Shown here: positions 25,750 to 34,979 of the stretch, piece by piece
Position numbering within the stretch: position 1 is the first letter of the stretch
Layout: the number at the start of each line of letters is the position of its first letter
Assembly: GCA_964596985.1 (NCBI GenBank)
Contig: CAZQWG010000008.1
Location: forward strand, 47,800 to 111,799
DNA length: 64,000 nt
Origin: GCA-020345945 sp964596985
GTDB lineage: Archaea; Thermoproteota; Bathyarchaeia; RBG-16-48-13; GCA-020345945
Direction: 5' to 3'
Notes under the pieces: generated by a model
Told to the model about the DNA's origin: nothing
Seen by the model: only the letters and a program-made list of their open reading frames with translations
Databases searched by the model: none
Position numbers and translations under genes: made by a program

Positions 25750-25823
25750 CGGGCTACTAGAGGCAGACCGTTTCTACGAAGATTCTTAGCGCCTAGAGGT
25801 CTTGGATAGTCCCCCTAGAGCGA

Positions 25824-25829
25824 TTTAAG
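25824..25829 (+). promoter_or_regulatory. TATA box of the flavin disulfide reductase gene
   Basis: CGATTTAAGT lies about 30 bases before the ATG at 25856, a spacing that predicts a leaderless or nearly leaderless message. Confidence 0.5.
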
Positions 25830-25855
25830 TAGAAAGTTTTCCTTACTTCAATGCT

Positions 25856-27364
25856 ATGCGGGAATATGATCTTGTCATCATAGGTAGCGGTGCCGGATTA
25901 ATAGTCCTCAATGCAGGACTCAGCCATGGGATGGACTGCGGCCTTATTGAGATGGGAAAGATGGGTGGAACTTGTCTTACCCGTGGCTGTATTCCCTCCA
26001 AGGTACTCGTCCATCCTGCAAGCCTAATCCGAGAAGCACAACACGCTGAAAAAATAGGCGTCCGTTTCAAAGTTGAAAAGATCGATTGGGGCCTGATCTC
26101 CAGACGCATGTGGAGTCAGATCGAAGAGAGTAAGCAGATCGAACAAGGTCTGTCACAGATACCGAATCTGACGATTTACCGTGGAACCGGTGAATTCGTA
26201 GGAGAATACGAGCTGCGGGTCTTACTGAACGATAAAAACGGCTATTCTCCACACTTCAAAGGGAAAAGAATCGTCATCGCTTCAGGAGCCAGATCGTTCA
26301 TTCCTCCAGTCAAAGGCCTAGAAGAGGTTGGATATGTCACTAGCGAGAGTTTCTTCGGAGAGAAGTTCCCGAAAACACCATGGAAATCCCTTATAATAAT
26401 CGGTGGAGGTGTGGTTGCAGCAGAGTTCGCACATATCCTATCTGCTGTAGGAGTCGACGTCACGATTCTAGAGATGCGTTCTAGTTTGGTCGCTACCGAA
26501 GAACCTGAAATAAGCGAGTTTCTCGAACGCAACCTTAGACAGCACATGGATATCTACCTCAACCAGAAAGCAGCAGAGGCGCACTTGGAGGGTAAAACCA
26601 AGGTCGTGACGATCGAGGATGTAAAGACGGGTGCGAAACAGGATGTAAGCGCCGAAGAGATCCTCGTGGCTTCAGGTCGGCGATCAAACTCGGACTTATT
26701 ACAGGTTGGAAATACTGGTGTTGAGACCGATGAGCGCGGCTGGATAAGAACCAACGAGTTCCTTGAGACCTCCAAGAGAGGTATCTGGTGTATCGGTGAT
26801 GCGAACGGAATCTACCAGTTCCGCCATAAAGCCAACTACGAAGCCGAGATCTGTGCCCGCAACATATTCAGCCACGAGGGAGAGCAGGCTCATGCTGACT
26901 ACTCCGCAGTCCCTTGGGCAATATTCACATACCCCGAGATCGGTCATGTCGGTATGACCGAGGATGAAGCCATTAGAAACGGTTACCAGATCTACGTTGC
27001 TGTGAAGCGCTACTCTTCTGTGGCGAAAGGTTTTGCGATGGGATTGACTGAAGACGACATAGATGACGGTTTTGTCAAGTTAGTCGTGGACAAGAGCCTC
27101 AGAATCCTTGGTGCCCATGTTGTAGGTCCTAATGCGTCGATACTAGTTCAACCCTTCGTCTACTTGATGAACGCCGGTTTCAGTTGCGGCGCCATCGAGG
27201 AACCAAGTGAAAAACCTATTCGCAGGATGTCCCATCCATGTCCGGAAGCAGGATCGTTCATGCCCATCAACCGTTCGATGGTAATCCATCCCTCACTCAA
27301 CGAAGTGACTGGTTGGGCGATCGGATCGTTAAGGCCGGTAAACATAGGCAGAGACCATCAATAA
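25856..27364 (+). CDS. FAD-dependent pyridine nucleotide-disulfide oxidoreductase (dihydrolipoamide dehydrogenase family)
   Basis: 502 residues. FAD site IIGSGAGLIVLNAG, redox-active pair GGTCLTRGCIPSK (Cys40, Cys45), NAD(P) site IIGGGVVAAEFAHIL, second FAD site IWCIGDANG, and the C-terminal active-site HPSLNEV. It is about 35 residues longer than typical Lpd, mostly in the C-terminal half (SEKPIRRMSHPCPEAGSF). No 2-oxoacid dehydrogenase or glycine-cleavage gene is near, so the disulfide substrate is unknown; a thiol reductase role is as likely as Lpd. Confidence 0.88.
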   Translation: MREYDLVIIGSGAGLIVLNAGLSHGMDCGLIEMGKMGGTCLTRGCIPSKVLVHPASLIREAQHAEKIGVRFKVEKIDWGLISRRMWSQIEESKQIEQGLSQIPNLTIYRGTGEFVGEYELRVLLNDKNGYSPHFKGKRIVIASGARSFIPPVKGLEEVGYVTSESFFGEKFPKTPWKSLIIIGGGVVAAEFAHILSAVGVDVTILEMRSSLVATEEPEISEFLERNLRQHMDIYLNQKAAEAHLEGKTKVVTIEDVKTGAKQDVSAEEILVASGRRSNSDLLQVGNTGVETDERGWIRTNEFLETSKRGIWCIGDANGIYQFRHKANYEAEICARNIFSHEGEQAHADYSAVPWAIFTYPEIGHVGMTEDEAIRNGYQIYVAVKRYSSVAKGFAMGLTEDDIDDGFVKLVVDKSLRILGAHVVGPNASILVQPFVYLMNAGFSCGAIEEPSEKPIRRMSHPCPEAGSFMPINRSMVIHPSLNEVTGWAIGSLRPVNIGRDHQ

Positions 27365-27489
27365 AGGTATGCCGTATTCAAACCAGCGACTTTGAAAGTA
27401 TAACTGCAACAGGCGTAAGCCTATTTCCGGTGTCCAGGTTTCGGATCGTATACGGAATCCGTTATCCTCGAGTTTCCAGTTGCAGGTAT

Positions 27490-28080
27490 TCAGTCTGCTG
27501 AACAGAAGAAGACATAGTCCTTGATCTTGTCGTCATCTTTGAACTTTCGGACTTTGAACCCGTTCTCCCGTAATAGCTCTTGGAACTCGTACACTGTATA
27601 CTCTCTCTTCAGCACTGTCACTACGATTTCACCACTGGAATCCGTAAGTCTCTCCAATTCTCGGAGTGTTCTTACGGATTCTGGGGTTCTCGAGAGAAGT
27701 GTGACGCAGATTGCTAAATCTACACACCCTGATCTCAGGGGGGAGAAATCTGAATCTGCGAGGATAATGTGCCGTCTTTCTCGCCCAAGGATTCTTCTCC
27801 GAGTTTGATCCAGCATGCCTTTCGAGAGATCGATTCCAACCCAGATCTGGTCGAGGATTTCATCGCAAGCTTCCAGGCCGAGTCCAGTTCCACAACCTAT
27901 CTCAACGCAGACGCGTCTCGCGCTCTTTTGAAGATTCGAGAGAATTGCCCTGTATTTATTCAGCTGCTCATCTCGATAGACTTCATCATATGTTGATGAG
28001 AGTGCATCATATTTGGCCCTGATCTCCCTTTTTCGAGCCCAGTTGTCTCTGACTGATTCTCTCTTGGAATTCTTCATCAT
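27490..28080 (-). CDS. SAM-dependent methyltransferase (class I)
   Basis: 196 residues with motif I VEIGCGTGLGLEACD, a second acidic strand end WVGIDLSKGML, and CVDLAICVTLL as motif IV. A short basic N-terminus precedes it (NWARKREIRAKYDALSSTYDEVY). Its ATG lies 1 base beyond the NucS stop, so both are read from one message. The substrate is unknown; the pairing with a mismatch endonuclease could be chance. Confidence 0.82.
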   Translation of the reverse strand: MMKNSKRESVRDNWARKREIRAKYDALSSTYDEVYRDEQLNKYRAILSNLQKSARRVCVEIGCGTGLGLEACDEILDQIWVGIDLSKGMLDQTRRRILGRERRHIILADSDFSPLRSGCVDLAICVTLLSRTPESVRTLRELERLTDSSGEIVVTVLKREYTVYEFQELLRENGFKVRKFKDDDKIKDYVFFCSAD

Positions 28081-28081
28081 G

Positions 28082-28897
28082 CTATTCTGCTCGTCGATTC
28101 TCTTGTGAATGCTCGTGGCGTTCTTTCTTCTCGAAGTAGTCTGTTATCTCAGAATCTTTGGTTCTGCTGACGGTTTCTGCGCATTCCACGAGTGAGATCC
28201 TCTTGAATTCCAGTCCCAGAGATTGAATCGTTGCAAGAGTACCTTTTTTGAGATCTGGGGCAGCTATGACTCCCCTCAGGGGTTTCTTCGTCCTTTCCTT
28301 TACCGCCTCGATATACCGTTTCAACTGAAAGGCGGCTTCTTTCCTGACCGGGACTCTTTTAATCTCGACTACGACCAATTTTCCGTTCTTGTCTTCCCCG
28401 AGTATGTCGAGGAATCCCGCCTTCCCGAGTTCTCGCTCTCTACTTATCGGAGTGAATCCTTCCTCTATCAGTTCTGGTCTAGCGAGTAGGGCTTTCTGTA
28501 CGTCTTCTTCGGTTGCTACCATCGAGAATCTAGCATCGTCAACTAGATGCCATATCGAGAGAAATCCTATCTCTTCAAAGAATATCTTCAGGGTTTCCCT
28601 AGGATTCTTTCGTGTCACGGTTATCTCTAGTTTTCCTCCCGTAGAGATACGGCTTCTAACCGAGGAGCCTGAAGGCTGCCAATTCACTGGCTCGCATCCC
28701 ACAGGTCTATGTATCAAGGTTGCCCCGTCATGTTTGATGATGAGAACTCTCTCTCCTTTTCCAAGCTTCGATGAGGATCTTCCCCGGTACTCGACGCTGC
28801 ACTCTCCTGAGATGATGATGAACCGCCGTTTCGGTAACGCGTCTCTGATAGCGTCTGCGGCTTTTTCGACGCTTGGAGTCTCAATAACTATCCCCAT
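28082..28897 (-). CDS. nucS: endonuclease NucS/EndoMS
   Basis: 271 residues, matching NucS. The N-terminal DNA-binding half begins VIETPSVEKAADAI; the C-terminal RecB-like nuclease has RERELGKAGFLDILG and VVVEIKR, holding the catalytic Asp, Glu and Lys. A late ITDYF near the C-terminus could serve as a weak PCNA-binding motif. NucS cuts both strands at mismatches and gives non-MutS mismatch repair in many archaea. It leads a two-gene unit with the methyltransferase. Confidence 0.92.
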   Translation of the reverse strand: MGIVIETPSVEKAADAIRDALPKRRFIIISGECSVEYRGRSSSKLGKGERVLIIKHDGATLIHRPVGCEPVNWQPSGSSVRSRISTGGKLEITVTRKNPRETLKIFFEEIGFLSIWHLVDDARFSMVATEEDVQKALLARPELIEEGFTPISRERELGKAGFLDILGEDKNGKLVVVEIKRVPVRKEAAFQLKRYIEAVKERTKKPLRGVIAAPDLKKGTLATIQSLGLEFKRISLVECAETVSRTKDSEITDYFEKKERHEHSQENRRAE

Positions 28898-28956
28898 GAT
28901 TCCGGTTTTCCTTCCGTCAGTTTTTCAGAGATCTTGCATACTGTCGCTTTCAGGCT

Positions 28957-29523
28957 CTATGTTCTGGGTCTGCCTCGATAATTATTGCCGGCGGAATCCA
29001 TCGTTACTAATAGTGGACCAAACTCTTTCACAGAGAATTTCCACATAGCCTCCGGCATCCCAAGGTCAAGCCACTCCACGCCCTCCACCTTCACTATGGC
29101 CTCTGCTGCAAGTAACGCCGCACCGCCGGTGAAATCGCAATAGACCCCGCCAAACGTGCATAGCGCCTTGCCGGTCTTCTCCCCCATTCCTCCTTTCCCT
29201 ATTATCATCCTCACCCTGAAGCGTTCGATGAACTCCGACTCCGTCTCCTCCATTCGATAACTTGTAGTTGGACCGGCTGCGATTATTCTCCAAGAATCTT
29301 TCACTCGTTTCGCGATCGGCCCGCAATGGTAGAGTGCAGCCTTCTCGAAGTTTATAGGGATCGGTCTTCCCTCTCTGCTCTCTTTGATCGCTCTGAGATG
29401 GGCTTGATCCCTCGCCGTCACGACGGTTCCCGAGAGATATACTACGTCTCCTATCTTCAATCCTCTTATCTCTGCTTTGGAGAGAGGGGTTTTCAGATGA
29501 AAGCTAGCCAAGGCTCTCACCAC
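28957..29523 (-). CDS. class I fumarate hydratase beta subunit
   Basis: 188 residues of the fumarase/tartrate dehydratase beta family: GDVVYLSGTVVTARDQAH, YHCGPI, AAGPTTSYRM, MIIGKGGM, and DLGMPEAMWKF. Together with the alpha subunit it interconverts fumarate and malate. The first start, GTG at 29523, overlaps the alpha gene by 20 bases; a GTG 3 bases later or a TTG at 29511 are possible and no strong ribosome site decides. Confidence 0.93.
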   Translation of the reverse strand: MVRALASFHLKTPLSKAEIRGLKIGDVVYLSGTVVTARDQAHLRAIKESREGRPIPINFEKAALYHCGPIAKRVKDSWRIIAAGPTTSYRMEETESEFIERFRVRMIIGKGGMGEKTGKALCTFGGVYCDFTGGAALLAAEAIVKVEGVEWLDLGMPEAMWKFSVKEFGPLLVTMDSAGNNYRGRPRT

Positions 29524-30391
29524 TATGGCTTAGTATCTCAACGTTCCCATCTCCGGAGATTCTGGCTTTGGCCCTTCTGGCAGCATAGCATTGGACGTTG
29601 ATTCCGACGGGCAGACTCGCAGGATGACAATACGCGTACTCCACATGAACTCCTAGCGCGGTAGTTCTCCCGCCAAGACCCATCGGGCCGATCCCTGTCT
29701 CGTTGACAGACTCTAGGAGTGTCTCCTCGAGCTCGGCGAAAGCGGGGTCAAGGTGCTTTTGACCTACGGGCCGTAGGATTGCTTTCTTTGCCAGCTTAAG
29801 GGCTTCATCCGACGTTCCGCCTATTCCTACACCCAGAATGGTGGGTGGGCAAGGCTTTCCCCCTGACCTGATCACGGTGTCCATGAGAAACTCTTTGACA
29901 CCCTCCACTCCCTTACTCGGGTTGAGCATTCTGAACCTACTCATATTCTCTGATCCTGCACCCTTAAGCAGGACCGTGATCTCCAGATAATCGGTGTCTG
30001 TCAAGTCCCAAGCTATCTGGGGGACACCGACTCCCACGTTATTCCCGGAATTCGCTCTTGTCAGAGGATGAACCGTGTTCGGTCTCAACGGGATGCTCTC
30101 TGTTGCTTCTCTGACGGCTTCTACAAGGATGGGGCTGATGTCCAGTTCTCTTGGGAATTCTCGCCCTAGCTCGTTGAAGAAGAGTATTAATCCCGTGTCT
30201 TGGCACATGGGGAGCTTTGTGAGGCTTGCCGTCTCTATGTTTCTAAGCATGTTTTCGAGTTGTATCCTAGCCACTTCTGAATCTTCTTTCTCACATGCGT
30301 GCTTGAGGGCAAGGGTGACGTCTTCGGGCAGTCTGGTCGCAGCCAGCTCCAACAATTTGATCGCGGCTTTCTTAACGGTATCTTCAAGCAT
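29504..30391 (-). CDS. class I fumarate hydratase alpha subunit
   Basis: 295 residues from the ATG at 30391 (an in-frame ATG 12 bases earlier is possible). The [4Fe-4S] cluster ligands are the cysteines in PMCQDTG, GKPCPPTILG and YCHPASLPVG. Blocks RPNTVHPLTRANSGNNVG and ETGIGPMGLGG are also present. The two-gene form is usual in archaea and anaerobes and is oxygen-sensitive. It lies just upstream of, and overlaps, the beta subunit. Confidence 0.94.
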   Translation of the reverse strand: MLEDTVKKAAIKLLELAATRLPEDVTLALKHACEKEDSEVARIQLENMLRNIETASLTKLPMCQDTGLILFFNELGREFPRELDISPILVEAVREATESIPLRPNTVHPLTRANSGNNVGVGVPQIAWDLTDTDYLEITVLLKGAGSENMSRFRMLNPSKGVEGVKEFLMDTVIRSGGKPCPPTILGVGIGGTSDEALKLAKKAILRPVGQKHLDPAFAELEETLLESVNETGIGPMGLGGRTTALGVHVEYAYCHPASLPVGINVQCYAARRAKARISGDGNVEILSHSGESLG

Positions 30392-30553
30392 CAATGCAAC
30401 CATTCGAAAGACCTGTTCTCAGATATTTTGGTCTTGTTACTGACGGCTACCTATGGTGATGCCAGATTCTGTCCTATTCAACCTGATCTGAATAGCAGTA
30501 TAAAGGTAATCGTGACCTTGAGAATAGAATCGAGGTCAGTCTATGTTTATTCT

Positions 30554-30826
30554 CTAGGATAGTATCGTGTTCAGGAGCGTCCAGACCATCACCCAGAGAA
30601 TATAATATGTGCCTATTCCCACGGTCCAGATCTTGGAACCTGGATCTCCTTTCGCCCTTGTCGTCTTCAGGATGATTCCACGTTCGAAAGCCACCGAGGT
30701 ACCTATGAACACCGCGAGGCAGAGAAGCAGACCTAGGATCTCGTTCAAACCAAGAAAGTAGCAGAGTATCGCGACAAGTATCCCTGTGCCTACCCTTGAC
30801 CAGTAGACGATGGAAGAGGGCTTCAT
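30554..30826 (-). CDS. small three-helix membrane protein, EMC6-like
   Basis: About 90 residues from the ATG at 30826, which has GGGGGGAG upstream; a GTG at 30886 would add 20 residues. Three membrane helices are predicted (about VGTGILVAILCYFLGL, ILGLLLCLAVFIGTSVAF, and TYYILWVMVWTLLNTIL) with a basic loop between the second and third. Size, helix spacing, an Arg before the first helix and the aromatic TYYILWxxxWTLL final helix resemble the EMC6/Rab5-interacting family, whose archaeal members are thought to assist membrane-protein insertion. This is a resemblance by eye, not a proven match. Divergent from rqcH. Confidence 0.55.
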   Translation of the reverse strand: MKPSSIVYWSRVGTGILVAILCYFLGLNEILGLLLCLAVFIGTSVAFERGIILKTTRAKGDPGSKIWTVGIGTYYILWVMVWTLLNTILS

Positions 30827-30915
30827 TCTCTCGGCTCCCCCCCTCGCGATTTCTTTATCTTTTGCTGTATACTGATATCTGTTCACCCCGGTTGATGAAG
30901 TGTTTGAAGGAAACC

Positions 30916-32901
30916 ATGACTAGTTTTGATATCGCCGCTCTCATTCAAGAGCTGGATTCCCGGTTGAAGGGATCCAGAGTCTCGAATATATACCAGACCA
31001 ATTCCTCTGTTTTCCTTTTAAAGCTTCACCAAAAAGGGAAGGAAGACTCCTGGCTTCTGATCGAACCAGGAAGACGTCTGCACCTGACTTCCTTTGTAAT
31101 TGAGAAGCCAAGATACCCCCCCCAGTTCTGTAGGAATCTCCGCAAATACCTTAGGAACGCCGTACTTACCTCCGTCAGGCAAATAGATTTCGAGAGGCTT
31201 GTGGAGTTCACATTCAACATCGAGAAAACGGAATACCGTTTGATTATCGAACTCTTCAGCAGAGGAAACATCGTACTCATCGACCCGGCTGAGAGAATCC
31301 TTCACGCCCTACATTTCCGGAGGATGAAAGATCGCAACATAATCAGGGGCGAACCCTTCTCCCCGCCTCCTCCTAGCGGCGCGAATCCTTGGACGATGTC
31401 TTCTTCCTCTTCAGATTTGATTCGCGATTTAGGGGAACTTGAACTCGTTCGTGGCTTGACCCGGGTCTTTAGCATAGGAGGACAATACGCGGAAGAACTC
31501 CTGCTGAGATCAAACGTCGACAAGCGGATCCCCTGTTCGAGTCTAAGCCAGGAGCAGTTCTCACGGATTCTGGAAGCCTTGGAGACACTACGGGAATCTC
31601 TCTTTCTTGAAGAACTGAACCCGGGAATAATCCTCAATCCAGAGAAGACATGGATCGACGTCGTTCCTATTCAACTGAAACGCTACGAATCCTTCGAGAA
31701 GCGATCATTCCCAACGTTCAACGAGGCGTGTGACGAATACTTCATACAGAAGGCACAACAAGACAAAGAAAGAGAAGAACCAGAGGGCGGGAAGGCTGTA
31801 AACGAGCAGCTGAGGATTCTAACCTCCCAACGTCGACAGCTCGAGGAACAGACCAGAGAAGCCGAAGAGCTGAAGGCGATTGGCGATCTTATCTACCTTC
31901 ACTACTCCGAGCTCTCAGACGTGCTGCAAAAGGTGCAGACCGCTCTAGATCTTGGAAGAGACTGGAAGGAAATCCGAGGAGAGCTACAATCGGACAAGTC
32001 ACAGACTGCTCTCACAGGCGTCCGCCTCGGGGAGACGAGATCCGTGGAACTTGCCTTGGATGGAAAGAGGATCTCGTTGAATATAGATGAACCTCTCCAA
32101 CAGAATGCTGACAGATACTACTCCCAGGCGAAGAAAATCCGCAGAAAGCTGTCTGGCCTGAAAAGAGCAATAGAGAATACTCAAGCCAAGATCAAGGCCG
32201 TCACACGAGACACCGGTCTTGCCGAACCGAGACACAAACCACCCCGAAAACGCAGGAGACTTCGGTGGTTCGAGAAGTTCCGATGGTTCCATTCCACCGA
32301 CGGTTTTCTAGTCGTCGGCGGAAGAGACGCGTCTACAAACGAGATTCTGATCAAGAAGCACATGACACCTCAAGATCTAGTGGCTCACGCGGAGGTTCAA
32401 GGTGCTCCCTTCGTTCTAGTGAAGACGGAAGGACGAGAGGTATCCGAAGTGACCCTTAGAGAAGCCTGCCAATTTGCTGTTTCTACAAGTAGGGCTTGGC
32501 GTCTAGGTCTAGGGTCTGCCGATGCCTACTGGGTCAAACCGGACCAGATCTCAAGTTCTCCCCCCCCAGGGCAGTACATGGCCAAGGGAATGTTCATGGT
32601 ATATGGTCCCAGAAACCATCTTCACAGCATTCCACTCAGACTTGCAATCGGTGTCTTTGAGGAGGAAGGCGTCTTGAAGCTAATCGGAGGACCCCCGTCC
32701 TCGGTGAGTAACCGAACAAAATACTACGCAGAGATTGTCCCAGGAAACCTTTCAAGCCTGAAACTTGCTGACGAGGTCAAATCCACTCTTAAAAGACTCC
32801 TCCCCTCTGAGATCGACTCGCAGCTCATGGAGATCCCTTTGGATGAGATTCAACGCCTGTTGCCTCCTGGCAAAGGTCGAGTCTCTGGAGCGAAGAAGTA
32901 A
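30916..32901 (+). CDS. rqcH: RqcH/NEMF (NFACT) ribosome-associated quality-control protein
   Basis: 661 residues. NFACT-N domain from MTSFDIAALIQELDSRLKG through YRLIIELFSRGNIVLID; a central helix-hairpin/coiled-coil part (about residues 260-430); and the NFACT-R domain starting WFHSTDGFLVVGGRDASTNE with HAEVQGAPFVLVK. Homologues bind obstructed 50S subunits and recruit tRNA-Ala to add alanine tails to stalled chains. GAAGG precedes the ATG at 30916 by five bases, favouring it over the ATG at 30895. Cytoplasmic. Confidence 0.93.
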   Translation: MTSFDIAALIQELDSRLKGSRVSNIYQTNSSVFLLKLHQKGKEDSWLLIEPGRRLHLTSFVIEKPRYPPQFCRNLRKYLRNAVLTSVRQIDFERLVEFTFNIEKTEYRLIIELFSRGNIVLIDPAERILHALHFRRMKDRNIIRGEPFSPPPPSGANPWTMSSSSSDLIRDLGELELVRGLTRVFSIGGQYAEELLLRSNVDKRIPCSSLSQEQFSRILEALETLRESLFLEELNPGIILNPEKTWIDVVPIQLKRYESFEKRSFPTFNEACDEYFIQKAQQDKEREEPEGGKAVNEQLRILTSQRRQLEEQTREAEELKAIGDLIYLHYSELSDVLQKVQTALDLGRDWKEIRGELQSDKSQTALTGVRLGETRSVELALDGKRISLNIDEPLQQNADRYYSQAKKIRRKLSGLKRAIENTQAKIKAVTRDTGLAEPRHKPPRKRRRLRWFEKFRWFHSTDGFLVVGGRDASTNEILIKKHMTPQDLVAHAEVQGAPFVLVKTEGREVSEVTLREACQFAVSTSRAWRLGLGSADAYWVKPDQISSSPPPGQYMAKGMFMVYGPRNHLHSIPLRLAIGVFEEEGVLKLIGGPPSSVSNRTKYYAEIVPGNLSSLKLADEVKSTLKRLLPSEIDSQLMEIPLDEIQRLLPPGKGRVSGAKK

Positions 32902-32924
32902 TAGGGGTCTTCTTTTGTCTGTAG

Positions 32925-33506
32925 ATGATGAAGAGCATGTCTGGTAACGAGCTTGAGACTGGTATTACGGTAAAAGAGATAATGAGTTCACCTGTCGTGA
33001 CGGTGAGAGAGGCGGACTCGATAGAATCCGCAGCGATCCTAATGAAGAATCATGGGATCGGCAGCATAGCGGTCGTTGATGATGCCGGTCGCCCCGTCGG
33101 GATGCTGACCGAACGGGATATAGTCATCAGGGTTTCGGCCGAGAACCTACTCCCCAGGGACGTGCAGGTGAAACAGGCTATGAGTCATCCATTGGTTACA
33201 GTTTCCCCCAATGTCGATATAGGGGACGCCGCAAAGCAGATGAATAATAGTTCTATCCGAAGGCTTATCGTGATGGAGAAGGGGAACTTGATAGGTATCG
33301 TCTCGACTAAAGACATAGTATCTATAACCCCAGAGTTGACCGAGATAGTTGCCCACAAAGTAAGGCTGGCCCCGGAACCCGAAGAAGAGCTCCCCCCGAT
33401 GACTGGCTACTGCGACAACTGCAACCAGTGGTCTGAAGAACTCTTTGAAACCGATGGAAATTACCTATGCGAAGAATGCCGAATAGAGCTGAGAACCGAG
33501 CAATAA
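32925..33506 (+). CDS. tandem CBS-domain protein with C-terminal zinc ribbon
   Basis: 193 residues. Two CBS domains (VKEIMSSPVVTVREADS...GMLTERDIV, then VKQAMSHPLVTVSPN...GIVSTKDIV) form a Bateman module that normally binds adenosine nucleotides. The C-terminus has a CDNC...CEEC zinc ribbon (about residues 163-185). Such CBS plus zinc-ribbon proteins are common archaeal sensors of unknown target. It follows rqcH by 23 bases and may be co-transcribed. Confidence 0.85.
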   Translation: MMKSMSGNELETGITVKEIMSSPVVTVREADSIESAAILMKNHGIGSIAVVDDAGRPVGMLTERDIVIRVSAENLLPRDVQVKQAMSHPLVTVSPNVDIGDAAKQMNNSSIRRLIVMEKGNLIGIVSTKDIVSITPELTEIVAHKVRLAPEPEEELPPMTGYCDNCNQWSEELFETDGNYLCEECRIELRTEQ

Positions 33507-33866
33507 CATCTCTATTGCATACGATTGGGTGCTGTTCGAGATCCCCTTCATTATCCCATTCATTCGTGCTACTATGCGCGAAGTAATACTGAAGAAGTGT
33601 ATGATTGCAGCTGGAGAGGGAAGTAGACAAGATGCTGCCTGGGGCGGGTCGTCTGGGTAACCATCTGCGATTGATACGGTTGAATTACGTAGACATGAGG
33701 GGAATAGGAAAAACTTATATCTACATTGAGTAGCGCAAGATATTCTGTGGTACGATCAAAGTATCACAGCGTGTGCCTAAAACTTGATTGAAGCACCAAG
33801 CTATTTTTTCGCGCAATGCGTAGCAATGCCAGATCATGGTCTCATTGAATCCAAGGTTGAACCAAT
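33507..33866. other. 360-bp gap before kamA with a probable long leader
   Basis: A TATA-like CTTATAT at 33714-33720 would start a message around 33743, leaving about 120 bases of leader before kamA. Within it GCAATGC occurs twice 10 bases apart (33813 and 33823), and an inverted repeat AACCAA-T-TTGGTT (33860-33872) covers the TTG start codon. A 43-codon open frame at 33529-33660 has no support. Confidence 0.45.
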
Positions 33867-34979
33867 TTGGTTGAATGTTGGAAAAGAGATCTTGCGTTAA
33901 GTATAACCCTGCCAAAACAGATCCTCACCAGATTCAAAGTGGACGTTGAGGGTCTGAGGGCTGTCGCTGCAAGGTATCCGATGAGAATCTCAAGATACTA
34001 CTTCGACCTAATCGATGAGGTCGACGACCCAATATGGAGGCAGTGCATCCCAAGCCCACTGGAACTTCACGACCCATCCGGGATTGAAGATCCACTGGAT
34101 GAGGAGGGATACAGTCCTGTACCAGGACTGGTCCACCGCTACCCTGACAGGGTTCTCATGTGCATATCAAACAGTTGTGCAACCTACTGCAGATTCTGCA
34201 CGAGGAAGAGACGGGTAGGAAAACCGGTCATTGACCTATCACACAACGTACTCATAGAGCAGATTCGGTACATCAAGAAGACCCCTGCCATCCGCGACGT
34301 TCTCCTCTCTGGTGGAGACCCGCTGATGCTGGATGATGAGCGGATCGAGTTCCTCCTGAAAGAGCTTAGGACAATACCCCACATCGAGATCATCAGAATC
34401 GGGACTAGGGTTCCCTGTACCCTCCCCCAGAGAATAACCTCGCGACTATGCAACATGCTGAAGAAGTATCACCCCCTCTACGCGAATATTCACTTCAACC
34501 ACCCCCGAGAGATAACTGGAGAAAGCCAGAGGGCCTGCGGGCTCCTCGCCGACGCCGGGATCCCACTCGGAAACCAGTCAGTCCTCTTGAAGGGAGTAAA
34601 CGACGACCCCGCAACCATGAAGAACCTCGTACAAAAGCTGCTGAAGATCCGTGTTAAACCGTACTATCTCTACCAGCTGGACCTCGTCAAGGGAACCTAC
34701 CACTTCAGGACAAGAGTGGAGAAAGGCGTCAGGATCATTGAGTCCTTGATAGGTCATACCTCGGGACTAGCCGTCCCGCAATACATCATCGATGCCCCAA
34801 ACGGGGGAGGAAAGGTCCCGGTTCAACCCGAATACGTCTTGGGATTCAAAGACGACAGGGTCGTCCTGAGGAACTTCGAAGGAGGCATCTACAACTATCC
34901 TCAGATACCCTCAGGTGGAGAAGTCGCCCCTCTAAGGTCTATAGCAAAGGATGAACGGTTGACGGAGACTAGGAAATGA
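33867..34979 (+). CDS. kamA: lysine 2,3-aminomutase (radical SAM, PLP)
   Basis: 370 residues. Radical SAM cluster CATYCRFC (Cys104, 108, 111); PLP lysine Lys316 in PNGGGKVP. The aspartates that bind the side-chain amine of lysine in characterised enzymes are kept: Asp272 in YQLD and Asp309 in IIDAP, which argues for lysine rather than glutamate as substrate and L-beta-lysine as product. Core blocks RYPDRVLMCI, DVLLSGGDPL, HFNHPREITGES and GNQSVLLKGVND are present. The TTG start is weakly supported; the N-terminus is shorter than bacterial forms. It overlaps the next ATP-grasp gene by 4 bases. The acetyltransferase usually paired with KamA (AblB) is absent from the window. Confidence 0.9.
   Translation: MVECWKRDLALSITLPKQILTRFKVDVEGLRAVAARYPMRISRYYFDLIDEVDDPIWRQCIPSPLELHDPSGIEDPLDEEGYSPVPGLVHRYPDRVLMCISNSCATYCRFCTRKRRVGKPVIDLSHNVLIEQIRYIKKTPAIRDVLLSGGDPLMLDDERIEFLLKELRTIPHIEIIRIGTRVPCTLPQRITSRLCNMLKKYHPLYANIHFNHPREITGESQRACGLLADAGIPLGNQSVLLKGVNDDPATMKNLVQKLLKIRVKPYYLYQLDLVKGTYHFRTRVEKGVRIIESLIGHTSGLAVPQYIIDAPNGGGKVPVQPEYVLGFKDDRVVLRNFEGGIYNYPQIPSGGEVAPLRSIAKDERLTETRK

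Noticed and set aside
33529..33660. A 43-codon open frame with GTG start after the CBS gene.
   Set aside because: No ribosome site, no family resemblance and low-complexity C-terminus (AAWGGSSG); probably chance.
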